Of a stretch of DNA of 64,000 nt, positions 12,288-22,992 are shown in pieces (position 1 is the first letter of the stretch; the number at the start of each line of letters is the position of its first letter). Under the pieces are notes generated by a model. That model did no database searches. It worked only from the letters and a program-made list of their open reading frames with translations, and had not been told where the DNA came from. Both the position numbers and the translations under genes were made by a program. Origin of the DNA: Antitrichia curtipendula (Eukaryota; Streptophyta; Bryopsida; Hypnales; Leucodontaceae). The stretch covers positions 41,419,912-41,483,911 of the forward strand of contig OX579636.1 in the NCBI GenBank assembly GCA_951230915.1, given 5' to 3'.

Positions 12288-13214
12288 ATGACTAGGTCGA
12301 AACAAGCACGGAAGGTGTTATTAAGTAGGGATCCAGAATTTGGGACGAGGGAGCACATCCAGGAAGGAACAATCCTCGACAAGCCCCTTTTTGGAGAATC
12401 AGCAAATTCTAATAACCCGTTTATGCAGAGGAATCGTGACGTTGATGAGGCTGCCCAAACGCAGGGCATCATTTCTGTAAGTAAATAAAAAATCTGCGCG
12501 CCAGTCTTACTAAGTTATATGCTAAGTCGATTTGTTTGAGAATTTCCCTGTGTGAGGATGACAGATGCTTGATCTGAATTGTGTTATGCTCTAAATCAAG
12601 GCTGTTCCAGTATGGGAGAAAAATAGTTAGGGGCGCATAACCTTTAAAAAAGTCAAGTAGTGTCGATTCTCATCCACCCGACACCGGACAGAGAGATAGG
12701 GTTCTCAAGTCGATGACGGTACTTCGCTTGAAATTCGAGAACCTCTTCCGATACCTCCACGCGAATTCGATACCTCCATGCTCTTCGTCTCATAGTCAAA
12801 CTGACGACGGATCGAGGTTTTGCAGGCTGCCGAAATGGACACGAGGAGCGGGAGAGCAAATCTTCGCCGCGGGACACCAGCAACCGCCATCCATGTTGTA
12901 CTGCAACAAGATCCCCAAGCGGGGGAGTCTGAGGTTAGTTTCGCTTCCATCCATCCGCTATTCCCCAGGCTGGGACAATCGCTTTGGAATTTGGTGTCGA
13001 GGGGTTTAGGACACGGTGCGATCTTGAGGTTTCGATTTCATGCAAGATGTCCCCGCCCCTGGAACAATCCCGTGAAGATGATGTCCCCTCCGCACGTCCA
13101 GCCTCGCGAGTAAAGGATTAGGGTCGCCGATTAGCGCTGCAGCAAAGGAAGAGAAAGAACCGTCTCTCCTAGGGTTCAGTTTCCGGTATAGCTTCTCGTT
13201 AGGGTTTCTGCGTC

Positions 13215-16200
13215 TCATCGTTGCACCATCTCGGGGCTGATCAGCTCAGCTCCGCGCAGCCTTCACGTGCTGAGGCATCCGTTGGGTCTTGTTCATCGGC
13301 ACGTCAAGCCATCGACTCAACTTTAGGGAGACGGTTATTCGGTCGTGCTTGAATTTCGAGACGACGCACTCTGTCCGGCCAATCCATCGCGCGTATTGGT
13401 CCCACTATATCTGACCCTCGACCATCTTCACGTCGGCGGGAGGGAATCATCCAGGGTCCGCGCTCGGAACAGGTGCCAAAGTCCTTACCCCCCCTTCTGG
13501 TCGTTTTCTTCTTTCCCTTGAGTTACGATTTGTAGTTCACGGTCCTCATCCCGTAAGAGGATCCGGTCGGCAAAGCTCTCGTTAGCGAGAGACGTGAAAC
13601 CAGTGCACCATCTCGGGGCAGTTCAGTTCAGCTGGGCCGAGCCTTTGTGAGCTGAGGCGTCCATTAGGTCTTGTTCCCGGATCCAAAATCCCTGAGTGGA
13701 GCTTTAGGGCGACGATAGATAATCTGCGATGGAATTTTGGGACGAGGCCGCTAATTTAAGTCACTCCCCCGGGCAATCCAATCCCAAGAAATCTGGCCCC
13801 GCCATAGCGTCTCGTCGGCGAGAGAGAAATTGCCAAGCTCCCCTCTCGGGATAGGTTCTAAATTCCTTACCCCGCATCTGGTCGTGCTCGTCTTTTCTCT
13901 CAGTCAGAAATTGCGGTTATCGGTGCTCATCACGTAAGTGCACCCGTTCGGGGAAGATCTCTTTAGCGAGAGATGTGAAACCAGTGTTCCGTCTCGGGGA
14001 TGATCAGTTCATGTGGCCCGAGCCTTCACGAGCAGACACGTCCAACGGGTCTTGTTCTCCGCCACCATATGCCTCAACTCAGCTTTAGGGTGACGATTGT
14101 TTTTCGGTGACGGAATTCCGGGACGAGGCTCGCTGGTTTACGCCACTCGCTCGCGCGTATCATTCCCAAGAAATCTGACCCCGCCAGAGCGTCTCGTCGG
14201 CGAGAGAGAACCTGCAAGTCTCACCACTCGGGACAGGTGCCAATGTCCTCACCCCCGAGTCTTGTCGTCGTCGTTTTTTCTTTGCGTCAATATTTATTTC
14301 TTCATGGTCTTCTTCCCGTAAGTGGAATCAGTCGGGAGAGCTCTCGTCAGCGAGAGACAGGACAAGAGATCACCATCTCGGGGCTGATTGGTTCAGCTGG
14401 GCGGATAATTCGTGAGCTGAGGCGTACATGGGGTCCCGTTCTCCGCCACCGTATGCCTCCTCTCAACTTTAGGGGACGATAGTTTCGTTGTGACAGAACA
14501 TCGGGCCGAGGCACGCTGGTTTCAGCCCTCCCTCGCGTGTATCGTTCCCAAGAAATCTGACCCCGCCAGAGCGTCTCGCTGGCGAGAGAGGAATCGCCAA
14601 GCTCCCCGCTCGGGACAGGTTCCAATGTCCTCACCCCCACTTCTTAACATGGTTGTTTTTTCTTTGAGACAGTAATTGTTGTTTACGGTCCTCTTCCCGT
14701 AAGTGGAGTCGGCCAGGGGAGCTCTCGTTAGCGAGAGACTAGAAACAAGATCACCATCTCGGGGCTGATCAGTTCAGCTGGGCCGAGAATTCGAGAGTTG
14801 AGGCGTCCGGGGTTCTCTTTAACCGCCACCATATGCCTCAGCCCAGCTTTATGGCGACGATAGATTTTCAGTGACGGAATTCCGGGACAAGGCACTCTGG
14901 GTTCAGCCACTCCCTCGCGTGTTTAGTTCCCAAGGAATCTGACCCCGCCAGAGCGTCTCGTCGGTGAGACAGAACCTGCAAGGCTCACCGCTCGGGAAAG
15001 GTGCCGATGTCCTCAAGGGTGGTTCTTGTCGTGGTCGTGTTTTCCTTGAGTCAATATATATTGTTCATAGTCCTCGTCCCGTGAGTGGAATCGATCGGGG
15101 GAGCTCTCGTTAGCGAGAGACAGGACACAGGATCACCATCTCGAAGCTGATCGGTTCATCAGGGCGGAGAATTTGTGAGCTGAGGCGTCCATGGGGTCCT
15201 GTTATCCGCCACCATATGCCTCCCCTAAGCTTTAGGGCGACGATTGATTTTGTGTGATGGAATTCCGGGACGAGGCACGCTGGTTTCAGCCTCTCCCTCG
15301 CGTGTATCGATCCCAAGAAATCTGACCCCGCCAGAGCGTCTCGTCGGCGAGAGAGGAATCGCCAAGCTCCCCGCTCGGGATAGGTTCCAAAGCCCTCACC
15401 CCCGCTTCTTAACGTGGTCGTTTTATCTTTGAGACAGTATTTGTTGTTTACGGTCCTCTTCCTGTAAGTGGAGTCGGCTAGGGAAGCTCTCGTTAGCGAG
15501 AGACAAGAAACGAGATCACCATCTCGGGGCTGATCGGTTCAGCTGGGCGGAGAATTCGTGAGCTGAGGCGTACATGGGTTCCCGTTCTCCGCCACCGTAT
15601 GCCTCCTCTCAACTTTAGGGGACGATAGTTTTGTTGTGACAGAACATCGGGCCGAGGCACGCTGGTTTCAGCCTTCCCTCGCTTGTATCGATCCCAAGAA
15701 ATCTGACCCCGCCAGAGCGTCTCGTCGGTGAGAGAGGAATCTCCAAGCTCCCTGCTCGGGACAGGTTCCAAAGCCCTCACCCCCGATTCTTGTCGTGGTC
15801 GTATTTTCTTTGAGTCAATAATTTTTGTTCCCGATGCTCTTCCCGTAATTGGAATCGGTCGGGGGAGCTCTCGTTAGCGAGAGACAAGAAACAAGATCAC
15901 CATCTCGGAGCTGATCAGTTCAGCTGGGCGGAGAATTCGTGAGCTGAGGCGTTCGGGATTCTCTTTATCCGCCACCATATGTCTCAGCCCAGCTTTATGG
16001 CGCCAATATATTTTCTGTGACGAAATTCCGGGACGAGGCACGCTGGTTTCAGCCTCTCCCTCGCGTGTATCGTTCCCAAGAAATCTGACCTTGCCAGAGC
16101 GTCTCGTTGGCGAGAGAGAACAAGCAAGGCTCCCCACTCAGGACAGGTTCCAAAGTCCTCACCCCCGATTCATGTCGTGGTTGTAATTCCTTTGAGTCAA

Positions 16201-16340
16201 TATTTATTGTTCACGGTGCTCAGCCCACAAGTAGAATCGGTCGGGGGAGCTCTCGTTAGCGAGAGACGTTAAACCAGATCACAATCTCGGGGATGATCAG
16301 TTCATATGGCCCAGTCCTTCACATGCTGAGGTGTTCTCTT
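13215..16340. repeat. Tandem array of about eight 382-bp units with paired palindromes
   Basis: The palindrome CTCTCGTTAGCGAGAG marks each unit at 13,576, 13,957 (degenerate), 14,341, 14,722, 15,104, 15,487, 15,868 and 16,250, so the period is 381-384 bp. A second palindrome-like element (GTCTCGTCGGCGAGAG) recurs with the same period near 13,808, 14,190, 14,572, 14,954, 15,336, 15,718 and 16,100. Units also share the phrases ccatctcggggctgatcagt, accgccaccatatgcctc-like and cccaagaaatctgaccccgc. The array is GC-rich compared with its flanks and lies between exons 2 and 3 of the cargo gene. Small ORFs within it are repeat shadows. Confidence 0.92.
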
Positions 16341-16779
16341 GATCCCGTTCTTTGTCACGTTCCAAGTACCAATAACTTCCGTCATCTCATGAACGAGAGA
16401 AACAACTCTACCCCGCCTTAATGGAACACACACGATCAGTTTAGGCTTCTTCAATTAGGACTTGGTTTCTCTACCATGTCCGACTGATCTTAGCTAATCT
16501 ATGTTGTTCTCCTCTTTCTTGAATGTTCCAGTGTTGTCATTCACCAGTTTTAATCGGCTTAGAACTAATTCCTCTTCGTAATTCATGTACATTACTCAGA
16601 TGGTGGAGGTACCAGAAGAGAATATGGTCGGAGGCACTGCAATAACCGAAGAGGTATAAATCGGGAGCGAGTTATTCCTTCTCGTGTTCTTTGTAATTTA
16701 CTCACTTAAGTTTGTGTATCACTGTGCGTTTTCTGGTTCGATCTCAATCCTTACATTCTTGTGCTTGTATGTTGAAAAG

Positions 16780-17714
16780 GGTATTGTCATCTCGGCATCA
16801 GCAGCTCCTACATCGGATCAAACACTATCTGATGACCAACCTCAGATACTGGGTTCCGACGAGGCAGATGGGGATATAGGCGAGGGCTGTGTACCAGATT
16901 CGGGGAAGTTTGCGGGAGGTGAAGATGCTATACGGGCAGCGTAGAAGTTGGATTTTGTGAATACAATATCCAGTTTGCGTATTGCACCGGCCAATCTCTC
17001 TCGCATGAGAATCCCCTTGTGCCGTCTGGTGCCCATGCCTATGGTGAGGCCTACATTGTCTTGTGACTTGACTAAATTGGAACATGAGTTCGTCCATGGG
17101 TATGAGGAGGGAGCTCGTGTTTTCTATGTGTCGGTTTCAGATGAGGAGGGGCGCTCGGGAGTGTTCTCAGATGCAGAGAAGGTCGACTGGGTCCCCTTTG
17201 GAACATTGTCAATGATGATTTCAATGTCCAGTTGGGGGAACTTCCAGAGCTCCAAATTCCGGTAGATGCAAAATTCTACGTGTGCGACGGCAACCACAGG
17301 CGTATAGCATGGATGCGACATATTTCTCGACTGCATGGTGATGAATTGGATTGGCACATAAGTGTGGATTCAATCATTTTGGATACCAGAGGACGAGTTG
17401 GAGCCACAATGCAGGTCATGCATGACATCAACAAGTGAGTCTCATTCCCATTTCATAATTTAATGTTTGTAGTGTTTTCCTTCAGGCCCACCTAAAACTT
17501 AACTTGACCTTTTTTTCTCTTTAGGCACACCGAAAATTCGCACGTAAAGACTAATCTGGTGCATACATTGTATCGAGTTCGGAAGTACGGTACCCTGCCC
17601 ATTGAGAAGTTCAATGACCTTCTTAGTAAAGAGGAACAGAAGACCTGCCAGCAGAACATACGGAAGACCTGGTACTCCATGCCTCTTGAGGTCTTCACGT
17701 CTTTCATTTTTCAG
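16780..17714 (+). CDS. ParB/sulfiredoxin-like domain exons of the cargo gene
   Basis: The signature is D-G-N-H-R-R-I-A-W-M at about 17,283-17,315. It matches the G-x-x-R-x-x-A box of ParB N-terminal/Srx domains, which in ParB bind and hydrolyse CTP or act as nucleases. It is preceded by a strand-like VDAKFYVCDG and followed by HISVDSIILDTRG and VMHDINK, then a helical exon (KFNDLLSKEEQ). In bacteria and phages ParB-like domains are found attached to DNA methylases, which supports the fusion. The exon has a TAG at 16,942 and needs one extra C near 17,195 to enter the domain frame. Function in a plant transposon is unknown. Confidence 0.65.
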
Positions 17715-19629
17715 GTAAGATTTTGTTTTATGCTTCTGGTTTTTCTTGTCTGGGCTGTTTATCACATTTTCAACTCCATTTCATGTTCTCATGTACCAGA
17801 AATTGTCTAATGTGTTAACTGAGAACAATTTTTTGTAGCAAGAGATTGCGGTAGCTTCGGACCTTGCTGTCCGCAAGTATCATGAAGACACACCTACGGA
17901 GGAGGTCACGAACGAAGGCGTGGCAGCAGCTATGCGTGTTTCTACCAGGGATGCAACTGGTAATCTCTACAAAAAGCTATCCAAGATTGTCGCCGTCGCC
18001 AACCCTACGTTAGGTGATGAGTGGCTGCTGGAGGTATTTCTTCTGTTCTATTTTGTTGTTCTACTTTTTGGCTGAGCTCTCCTCCTCTCCACTTTAGTGA
18101 TTGATTTTCATCAGGTTTTGAGTTCACTAAACTGATTTTGCTTCTTATTAGATCGAACGACACTGGAGTCTGTATACTGTTCCGGAGCTGACCTTGGACA
18201 AGCTACAACTAATAGCTACATCAAATGCTCATGTCAACCACAAGGTGAAATGGTTGAAGTGGATTAATTCATCCGCTCCCACCCGTGAGGCCCGACGCTT
18301 TCCACAGCGTCCAGCAAATGACGACAAACTCAATGCTTTCTTATCGAAGGCCTGTTGGTATGCTGCGGTATGTTGTTCATATGCATCGTGCATTTCCATC
18401 GCATTTATCGATTTCTCTTATTTAGTTTGAGCCATATTTGACTAATCTCTTGTCAATTCTACAGATTGAGGATAAAGCCTCTGAGATGTTTGACAGCATT
18501 ATCCGAGCCGACAACATTCAGGTGCATATGGATGTAGCCGCGGAGCCTGAGTCTATTCAAGAATACATAGAAGGTTGGCGGATGAGGTTGTGGGAGCATG
18601 CGTTCGTGGGAGTGTTTAAGGGGGCCGACGCCTTCAAGAAGTCAGACTCGTTTAAAGACTTCAAAGGCTCTATCCTTGTGGTGAAGAGGATAATTTATAG
18701 GTATTTACTTTGCCTCTTTGGGTTTTGTTGGATATTGTGTTGAGATTGTTATTCCTTTAATCATCTTTTCTTGATGAATTGTTTATGGTCCTCCAGGTAT
18801 TTCAAGTTTGAATTGTATGCAAAGAAAGCCATCGCCAAGGCTGATTTGCCGCCTTTCCTCAACACATGGCTCGATCGCTCATCTCCCGACTGTATGTTCT
18901 CGGCTATTCAAGTGAAAAATTGGACCAGCGGTCACCTCCAAGCCGGTGCTTGGTATTTGGAGTGCAGCCAGGGTTACATCCCCCCCCAGGAGTTGGCTCT
19001 TTTCAGCAATATCAAGGAAAGTGCAGTGGTAGAGCCCGAGTTTGACGAATTTGCTGGTATGGACGGTGAAGCACGGGAGAAGGCCATTAAGAGGCGTGAA
19101 ATATCCGATAAGAAAAAGAAGATGAAATGGGAAGAGGCAATGAAGAGGACGGAGGAGACAGCACAGAAGAAGAAACTACGACAAGAGGAAAAGGCCAAGG
19201 AAGATGAGGCCAAGGGCAAGCAAAAGGGGAAGAAGAGGAAAGCAGAGACACCAAATGCCGAACAAGCGACAAGTGATGGCCCTATGAAGGAGTCTTCATC
19301 AGGATTTTCGCTCACCCAGGAGCGCTTGATGCGTGGCTTGCCGCTCCATGTTGTTGACTTGGATTCGGTGGCTCCTGTCGATCAGTGCATCTTGAATGAG
19401 TCCGTCTCTAGTTTACTTGGAGTCGACAATGGTCCTTCTCCTGGCGTCATCGATTTTGTTGTGGCTTTTTTAAACAAGGTGGTGCCTCTTTTTCCTTGTA
19501 TATTTCCTTTTTGCTTGTACAGTTGTATGGTTTATTTACAAGTTTCTAGACGTTGCCCTGATTTTTGCTTCGTGTTCATTAAATTCTGAGATTCTTTTTA
19601 TTTTATTTGTAGAGGAGGTTCAATCTCCT

Positions 19630-19712
19630 TGTTTGTTAGAATTGGTCGGGGTCCAGAACGTTGTTGTTTATAGTGTTCTCTCGTCGCCGAGATGAAACCA
19701 GTGGAAGACTAC
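19630..19712 (+). repeat. Stray fragment of the 382-bp repeat inside an intron
   Basis: It reads ggtcgggg, then ctctcgtcgccgagatgaaa with ccagtgg. The array has ctctcgttagcgagagacgt with gaaaccagtg. This partial copy lies in the intron between exons 9 and 10 of the cargo gene. Confidence 0.55.
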
Positions 19713-19965
19713 TCTTGCAATGACACAATGTTTTATATCTATGCCATCGCGTCCCCACTTCAGATGTTCTTTGTTTATTTCATAGAGTCACCAATTAGCC
19801 TTGAAATGGGTAAGTCTAAATTTTATTATGAATCCTACTTGTGCAAACTTTCACTTATGGATCCTAGACAAGATACTAACAATGTCATTGAATATTTTCT
19901 TTTCGGATTTTGTCTCCTTTGGTCTAATTTCTCTCATTTTCTTTGCCGTCTTTTCATGTGTGCAG

Positions 19966-20984
19966 CATGCCGCCGGCAAGGATCGATTCTTTGACAATGC
20001 TTTGGCCAAGCGTCCCGCTGTCAACTTGATTGTTGTTGATGTTCCAGAGGGCCTACCTATTCCGGGCATTTCCAATCCAGAAGCCTCCGTTCCATACTGG
20101 AATCAGTTCTCGGAGGAAAAGCTTCAAGCCGTCTTTGACTTTGCTGATACCTTTCTACACGACGGGGGGGGCTTCTTGTTATGTACCCATACAGCCGACC
20201 CGTCAAGTCATCCGTTGTTAGTCTCGCCAAATCATTTGGTTACCATTTACAGATTGATTGGTTCGTCATGAATAGGCTTCACCTGGCTCTAGCCTCGGAC
20301 ATCTCCAAAACGGTAAAATCCTAAACCATTCTATGATTTGGAGGTTTTAATCATAAATTTGATTGTTTTCGCCATCTGATATAATTTTGTATTTTTGTGC
20401 AGACTATGCGTTTCAACATGTCCCTTTATGTCAAATCTCGGAGTGGAAGTTCTAAATCCAAGTTCACGTTCCACTTCCTTCCTGCTCACGAAGCAGTTGG
20501 CGTCAACGTAGCCAAGGATGATGTTCTCCAGAATTGTTGCGGGAAGGACGATGTGGCAATGAATGGCAACATTGCCTGGCGTGGTCCTCGGGAAAAGGAT
20601 CGTGCCTTCATGCAGATGCTTGTTGAGGCAACAACTTTGCCTGGTGACGTTGTCATGGACTGCACCGCGTCTACAGGTTAGATGTTCTAGTTTGTTTTTT
20701 TCCGATGAAGATTTTTTCACGCTCTACTCTCTTTGTTGAATTCTAATCCGTCTTCTTTTGTTCTCTCTATATCATTGCAGGGGCAAGCATTTATGCTTGC
20801 CGAGCTACTGGTCGCCACATTCTAGCCCTGGAAGAAGATAAGGCGATTTTCATGGCCTTGCTTGCTCCTCTCATTCGTATACCTGTGAACGCAACACCTG
20901 TACCTATGCTCCCTGCTCCTCCTGTTGCTGACCTTGACGATGAAGAAGTGGAGGTCCGCCATATTGTGAAGACCTCACGATTTA
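19966..20984 (+). CDS. Beta-class DNA methyltransferase-like domain exons of the cargo gene
   Basis: Motif order is IV-like then I-like, as in beta-class amino-methyltransferases (N4/N6). In exon 10 the strand NLIVVDVPEGLP stands where active enzymes have D/N/S-PP-Y/F. After a G-run frameshift (20,164-20,171) the frame reads LLVMYPYSRPVKSS. Exons 11-12 carry an AdoMet-site-like segment, LPGDVVMDCTASTGAS followed by ALEED, which parallels GDxVLDPFxGSGT..E. Because the catalytic PP-Y and the F-x-G-x-G residues are both changed, normal methyl transfer is doubtful. It may have become a DNA-binding or AdoMet-sensing module. The assignment is from motif pattern only. Confidence 0.6.
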
Positions 20985-21532
20985 GTAAGTTTGCCTTTAT
21001 TTTTCTTAATTCTTTCTATGTGATTTCATTTTCTCATCCATACTAATATTCTGTTGTGTCCCTATTTGTAGGCAACTTGCGCAGATGAAGGATTCTACCC
21101 GTAAATCTTGTTTTGCAGATCCTGCATTCTTCCGAAGCCCACCTAGACCGTTTCAGCTTCCGTTGTATGCTGAGGCAGTAGCTAGACAATTCCTGAGCCA
21201 TGACCCTAAACCGCCTTCTAGGATCAGCTCCATAGATCCTCGTGTTCTGATGTTCATAGATGACTCCACTAAAGAGTCTGATGGTCAGTCATCAGACTCT
21301 GATGAGAGGTCTACTTCCAGATCTTCTAGCAGTATTCTTTATGAAGATACTGCATGACACTTCTCTGCTATATCTTAGTATAGCTGTGATACATTTTGAG
21401 GACATATTATGTGGTATTTTTTCCCGTTATATGATATACCGCCCCATTTCATATTTACAATGCTTTCATTTTTTTATTTTTTTATGTTCAAAATTATAAT
21501 TCCACCCTAAATCCTGAATCCACGGTCATGGG

Positions 21533-21625
21533 TCCTAACACCTATAATCACTGAAAATTACTTCACAAATTGGAGGCTCCTAGGCTCCTGGGCTCAGGCT
21601 CCAAGGCTCACAATATAGCACCCCC
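21533..21625 (-). repeat. Right terminal inverted repeat of the giant MULE
   Basis: Read on the minus strand it begins GGGGGTGCTATATTGTGAGC and continues with four more spaced GAGC motifs, matching the left end. On the plus strand this is the conspicuous run of AGGCTC repeats at 21,573-21,610. Confidence 0.8.
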
Positions 21626-21636
21626 GCATTAAAGAC
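21626..21636. repeat. Target-site duplication, right copy (GCATTAAAGAC)
   Basis: It is identical to 6,454-6,464. The codon frame of the interrupted Rep-like gene passes through it unchanged. Confidence 0.9.
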
Positions 21637-22375
21637 AAAGGAAAAGATCATTTTGACTATGTGCATTGCAATGTCACCCTTGAACAAATAAGGCGTTGAA
21701 GAGTATGTGAAGCATGGCATTCCATTTGCAAAGAACAGAGTTATATTGACTCACAAGAACCTCATTGAGAGGGTTGCGTCATTCTTCAAATATAAAATGA
21801 AGAAACAATTGGGAAATACTCTTCTCAACGATGTTGCGATCTGGGCAGTCTATGCCCTTGGCATTGTAGGTGCTACTTGTTTGCCAAGGTGGAATGGAGT
21901 ACAACAGAGCCTCAATGCTCTGGAAGTGTATGATGCAACCAGATAGTATCACTATGGAAGATGTGACTCAAAAAAATTTTAAGTACACAAATATAGGATC
22001 TTGGCTTGCATACTTGGAGTGCAAAAGACTAGCATCAAACTTGGATGATGCTCGAAAAGGTGCACAATGCAAGTATGCGATTCCAAGTACTCTCCTATCC
22101 AATGGTTTTTCTTCTGAGAATTTTGATGATTTTTGTTTTGTTATATGTGGCTTCAAAATGACATTTTTCCTTACTTGTAGGAACTATTTTGGGTGAGGCA
22201 CAACAACAAGTGGACAATGTCATTGTATTTGATGATAGTGATTATGGGATTGCATGTCCTATATAGTTGGCGGAGAGTGAGAGTGAAGATGGTGCAAAAA
22301 GTGCATGTGCTCTTATATTTAATCTAGTGGTTTACGGTGACCAAGATGCACTTAATAGTCTTCTAGTGTAATTAT
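21637..22375 (+). pseudogene. Rep-like gene, right half (downstream of the transposon)
   Basis: From 21,637 the frame that ended at 6,464 continues for about 20 codons to a one-base frameshift near 21,685. It then runs as EEYVKHGIPFAKNR and KNLIERVASFFKYK with helix-rich content, shifts again near 21,890 (NFKYTNIGSWLAYLECKRLA), and ends in an acidic stretch to about 22,365. The C-terminal part has no domain I recognise. The several frameshifts and an in-frame stop near 22,265 show it is dead. The pairing with 5,962-6,464 rests on the shared duplication and frame phase. Confidence 0.55.
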
Positions 22376-22992
22376 GACCATGGAAATACTTCTCGTGTTT
22401 CCTGTAATATATTTCAATGAAATATAAGGAAATGAAAATCATTTTCGGCCAATGATGGTGTGCCATGTGTGCAAAATTTATTGTTTGACTACCCTACTAT
22501 TGCATTTGTACATGGTTTTACACTATTATTATCACCTCAAAAGACGCAATCATTTATCAAATGAAGTTATGAAATGAAGGTATCCAAGTGCAATTATAAC
22601 TAATTGCTTCAAATATTTTGAATGTTCCTTGACCCAAAATTACGTCATTTTAATAAAAATAATTTAATAAAATAAGTTAGACCTTTGAAAGTTGAAGAGT
22701 TGTCTTTAGACACAAATTAATTTATATTATTTTTGTATATTCAAATAATTTGTGTGTTCCTTCATCCACAATTGATTTTTTAAAATTACTTTATATACGT
22801 AATAAGAATAGGTCTTTCCTACTCTTTGTTTTACTAGTGACGTCTAGCTAAAAGTTTAAATTTGTAGATGAAAATTTTAGGATTTGAAAATTACCGTGCA
22901 ATGTTACAAATATTTAGTATTTTTTGTAAAAATTACAAATATTTAGTCTATAATTAGTTTTAGAAAGAAATACCCCCATGTCCTTTTTCTTT
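22376..22992. other. AT-rich intergenic stretch, nothing recognised
   Basis: No ORF, repeat or site stands out. Confidence 0.5.

Larger units (their letters stand above)
12288..21357 (+). pseudogene. Cargo gene: ParB-like domain fused to beta-class DNA methyltransferase-like domain (frame broken as read)
   Basis: Thirteen exons with good GT..AG borders chain together: 12288-12476, 12826-12933, 16600-16653, 16780-17434, 17525-17714, 17839-18033, 18152-18367, 18465-18700, 18797-19478, 19966-20312, 20403-20676, 20781-20984, 21072-21357. They total about 1,210 codons. The product would have an N-terminal acidic linker, a ParB/sulfiredoxin-like domain, a helical middle region, a Lys/Glu-rich coiled segment (about 19,070-19,250) and a C-terminal methyltransferase-like fold. 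The first three junctions all keep phase 0. Four defects exist: TAG at 16,942-16,944, a missing base at the C-run 17,193-17,196, a missing base at the G-run 20,164-20,171, and a one-base mismatch at the last junction. Three of the four look like lost G or C bases, so consensus error is possible. If real, the gene is dead. The start could instead be 12,835 or 16,600. Confidence 0.7.
6465..21625. mobile_element. Giant Mutator-like transposon (about 15.16 kb) carrying a ParB/methyltransferase-like gene
   Basis: The boundaries are set by three facts. A perfect 11-bp duplication GCATTAAAGAC flanks the segment. The two ends are inverted relatives: left CGCTAGTTTGTGAGCCT and, on the other strand, right TGCTATATTGTGAGCCT, with similarity continuing to a shared GTGTTAGGA about 100 bp in. 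Removing the segment plus one duplication makes the host Rep-like frame continuous. Inside are a complete MULE transposase gene (minus strand) and, diverging from it, a multi-exon gene with ParB-like and DNA methyltransferase-like domains. Mutator-like elements that carry extra genes are known. This cargo combination is not one I recognise. The exact terminal base could shift by one or two positions. Confidence 0.88.

Noticed and set aside
13576..16265. CRISPR-like array from regularly spaced palindromes
   Set aside because: The spacers are themselves repeated, the period is 382 bp and the setting is a plant transposon intron.
13561..16340. Many 60-97 codon ORFs in the 382-bp array
   Set aside because: They repeat with the unit, occur on both strands and carry no motif; they are shadows of a GC-rich repeat.
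16880..16945. Short intron that would remove the TAG at 16,942
   Set aside because: The only candidate would be about 55 bp without a pyrimidine tract; a nonsense codon is simpler.
18974..19315. Minus-strand ORF rich in Ser/Phe/Leu
   Set aside because: It is the complement of the Lys/Glu-rich exon of the cargo gene.
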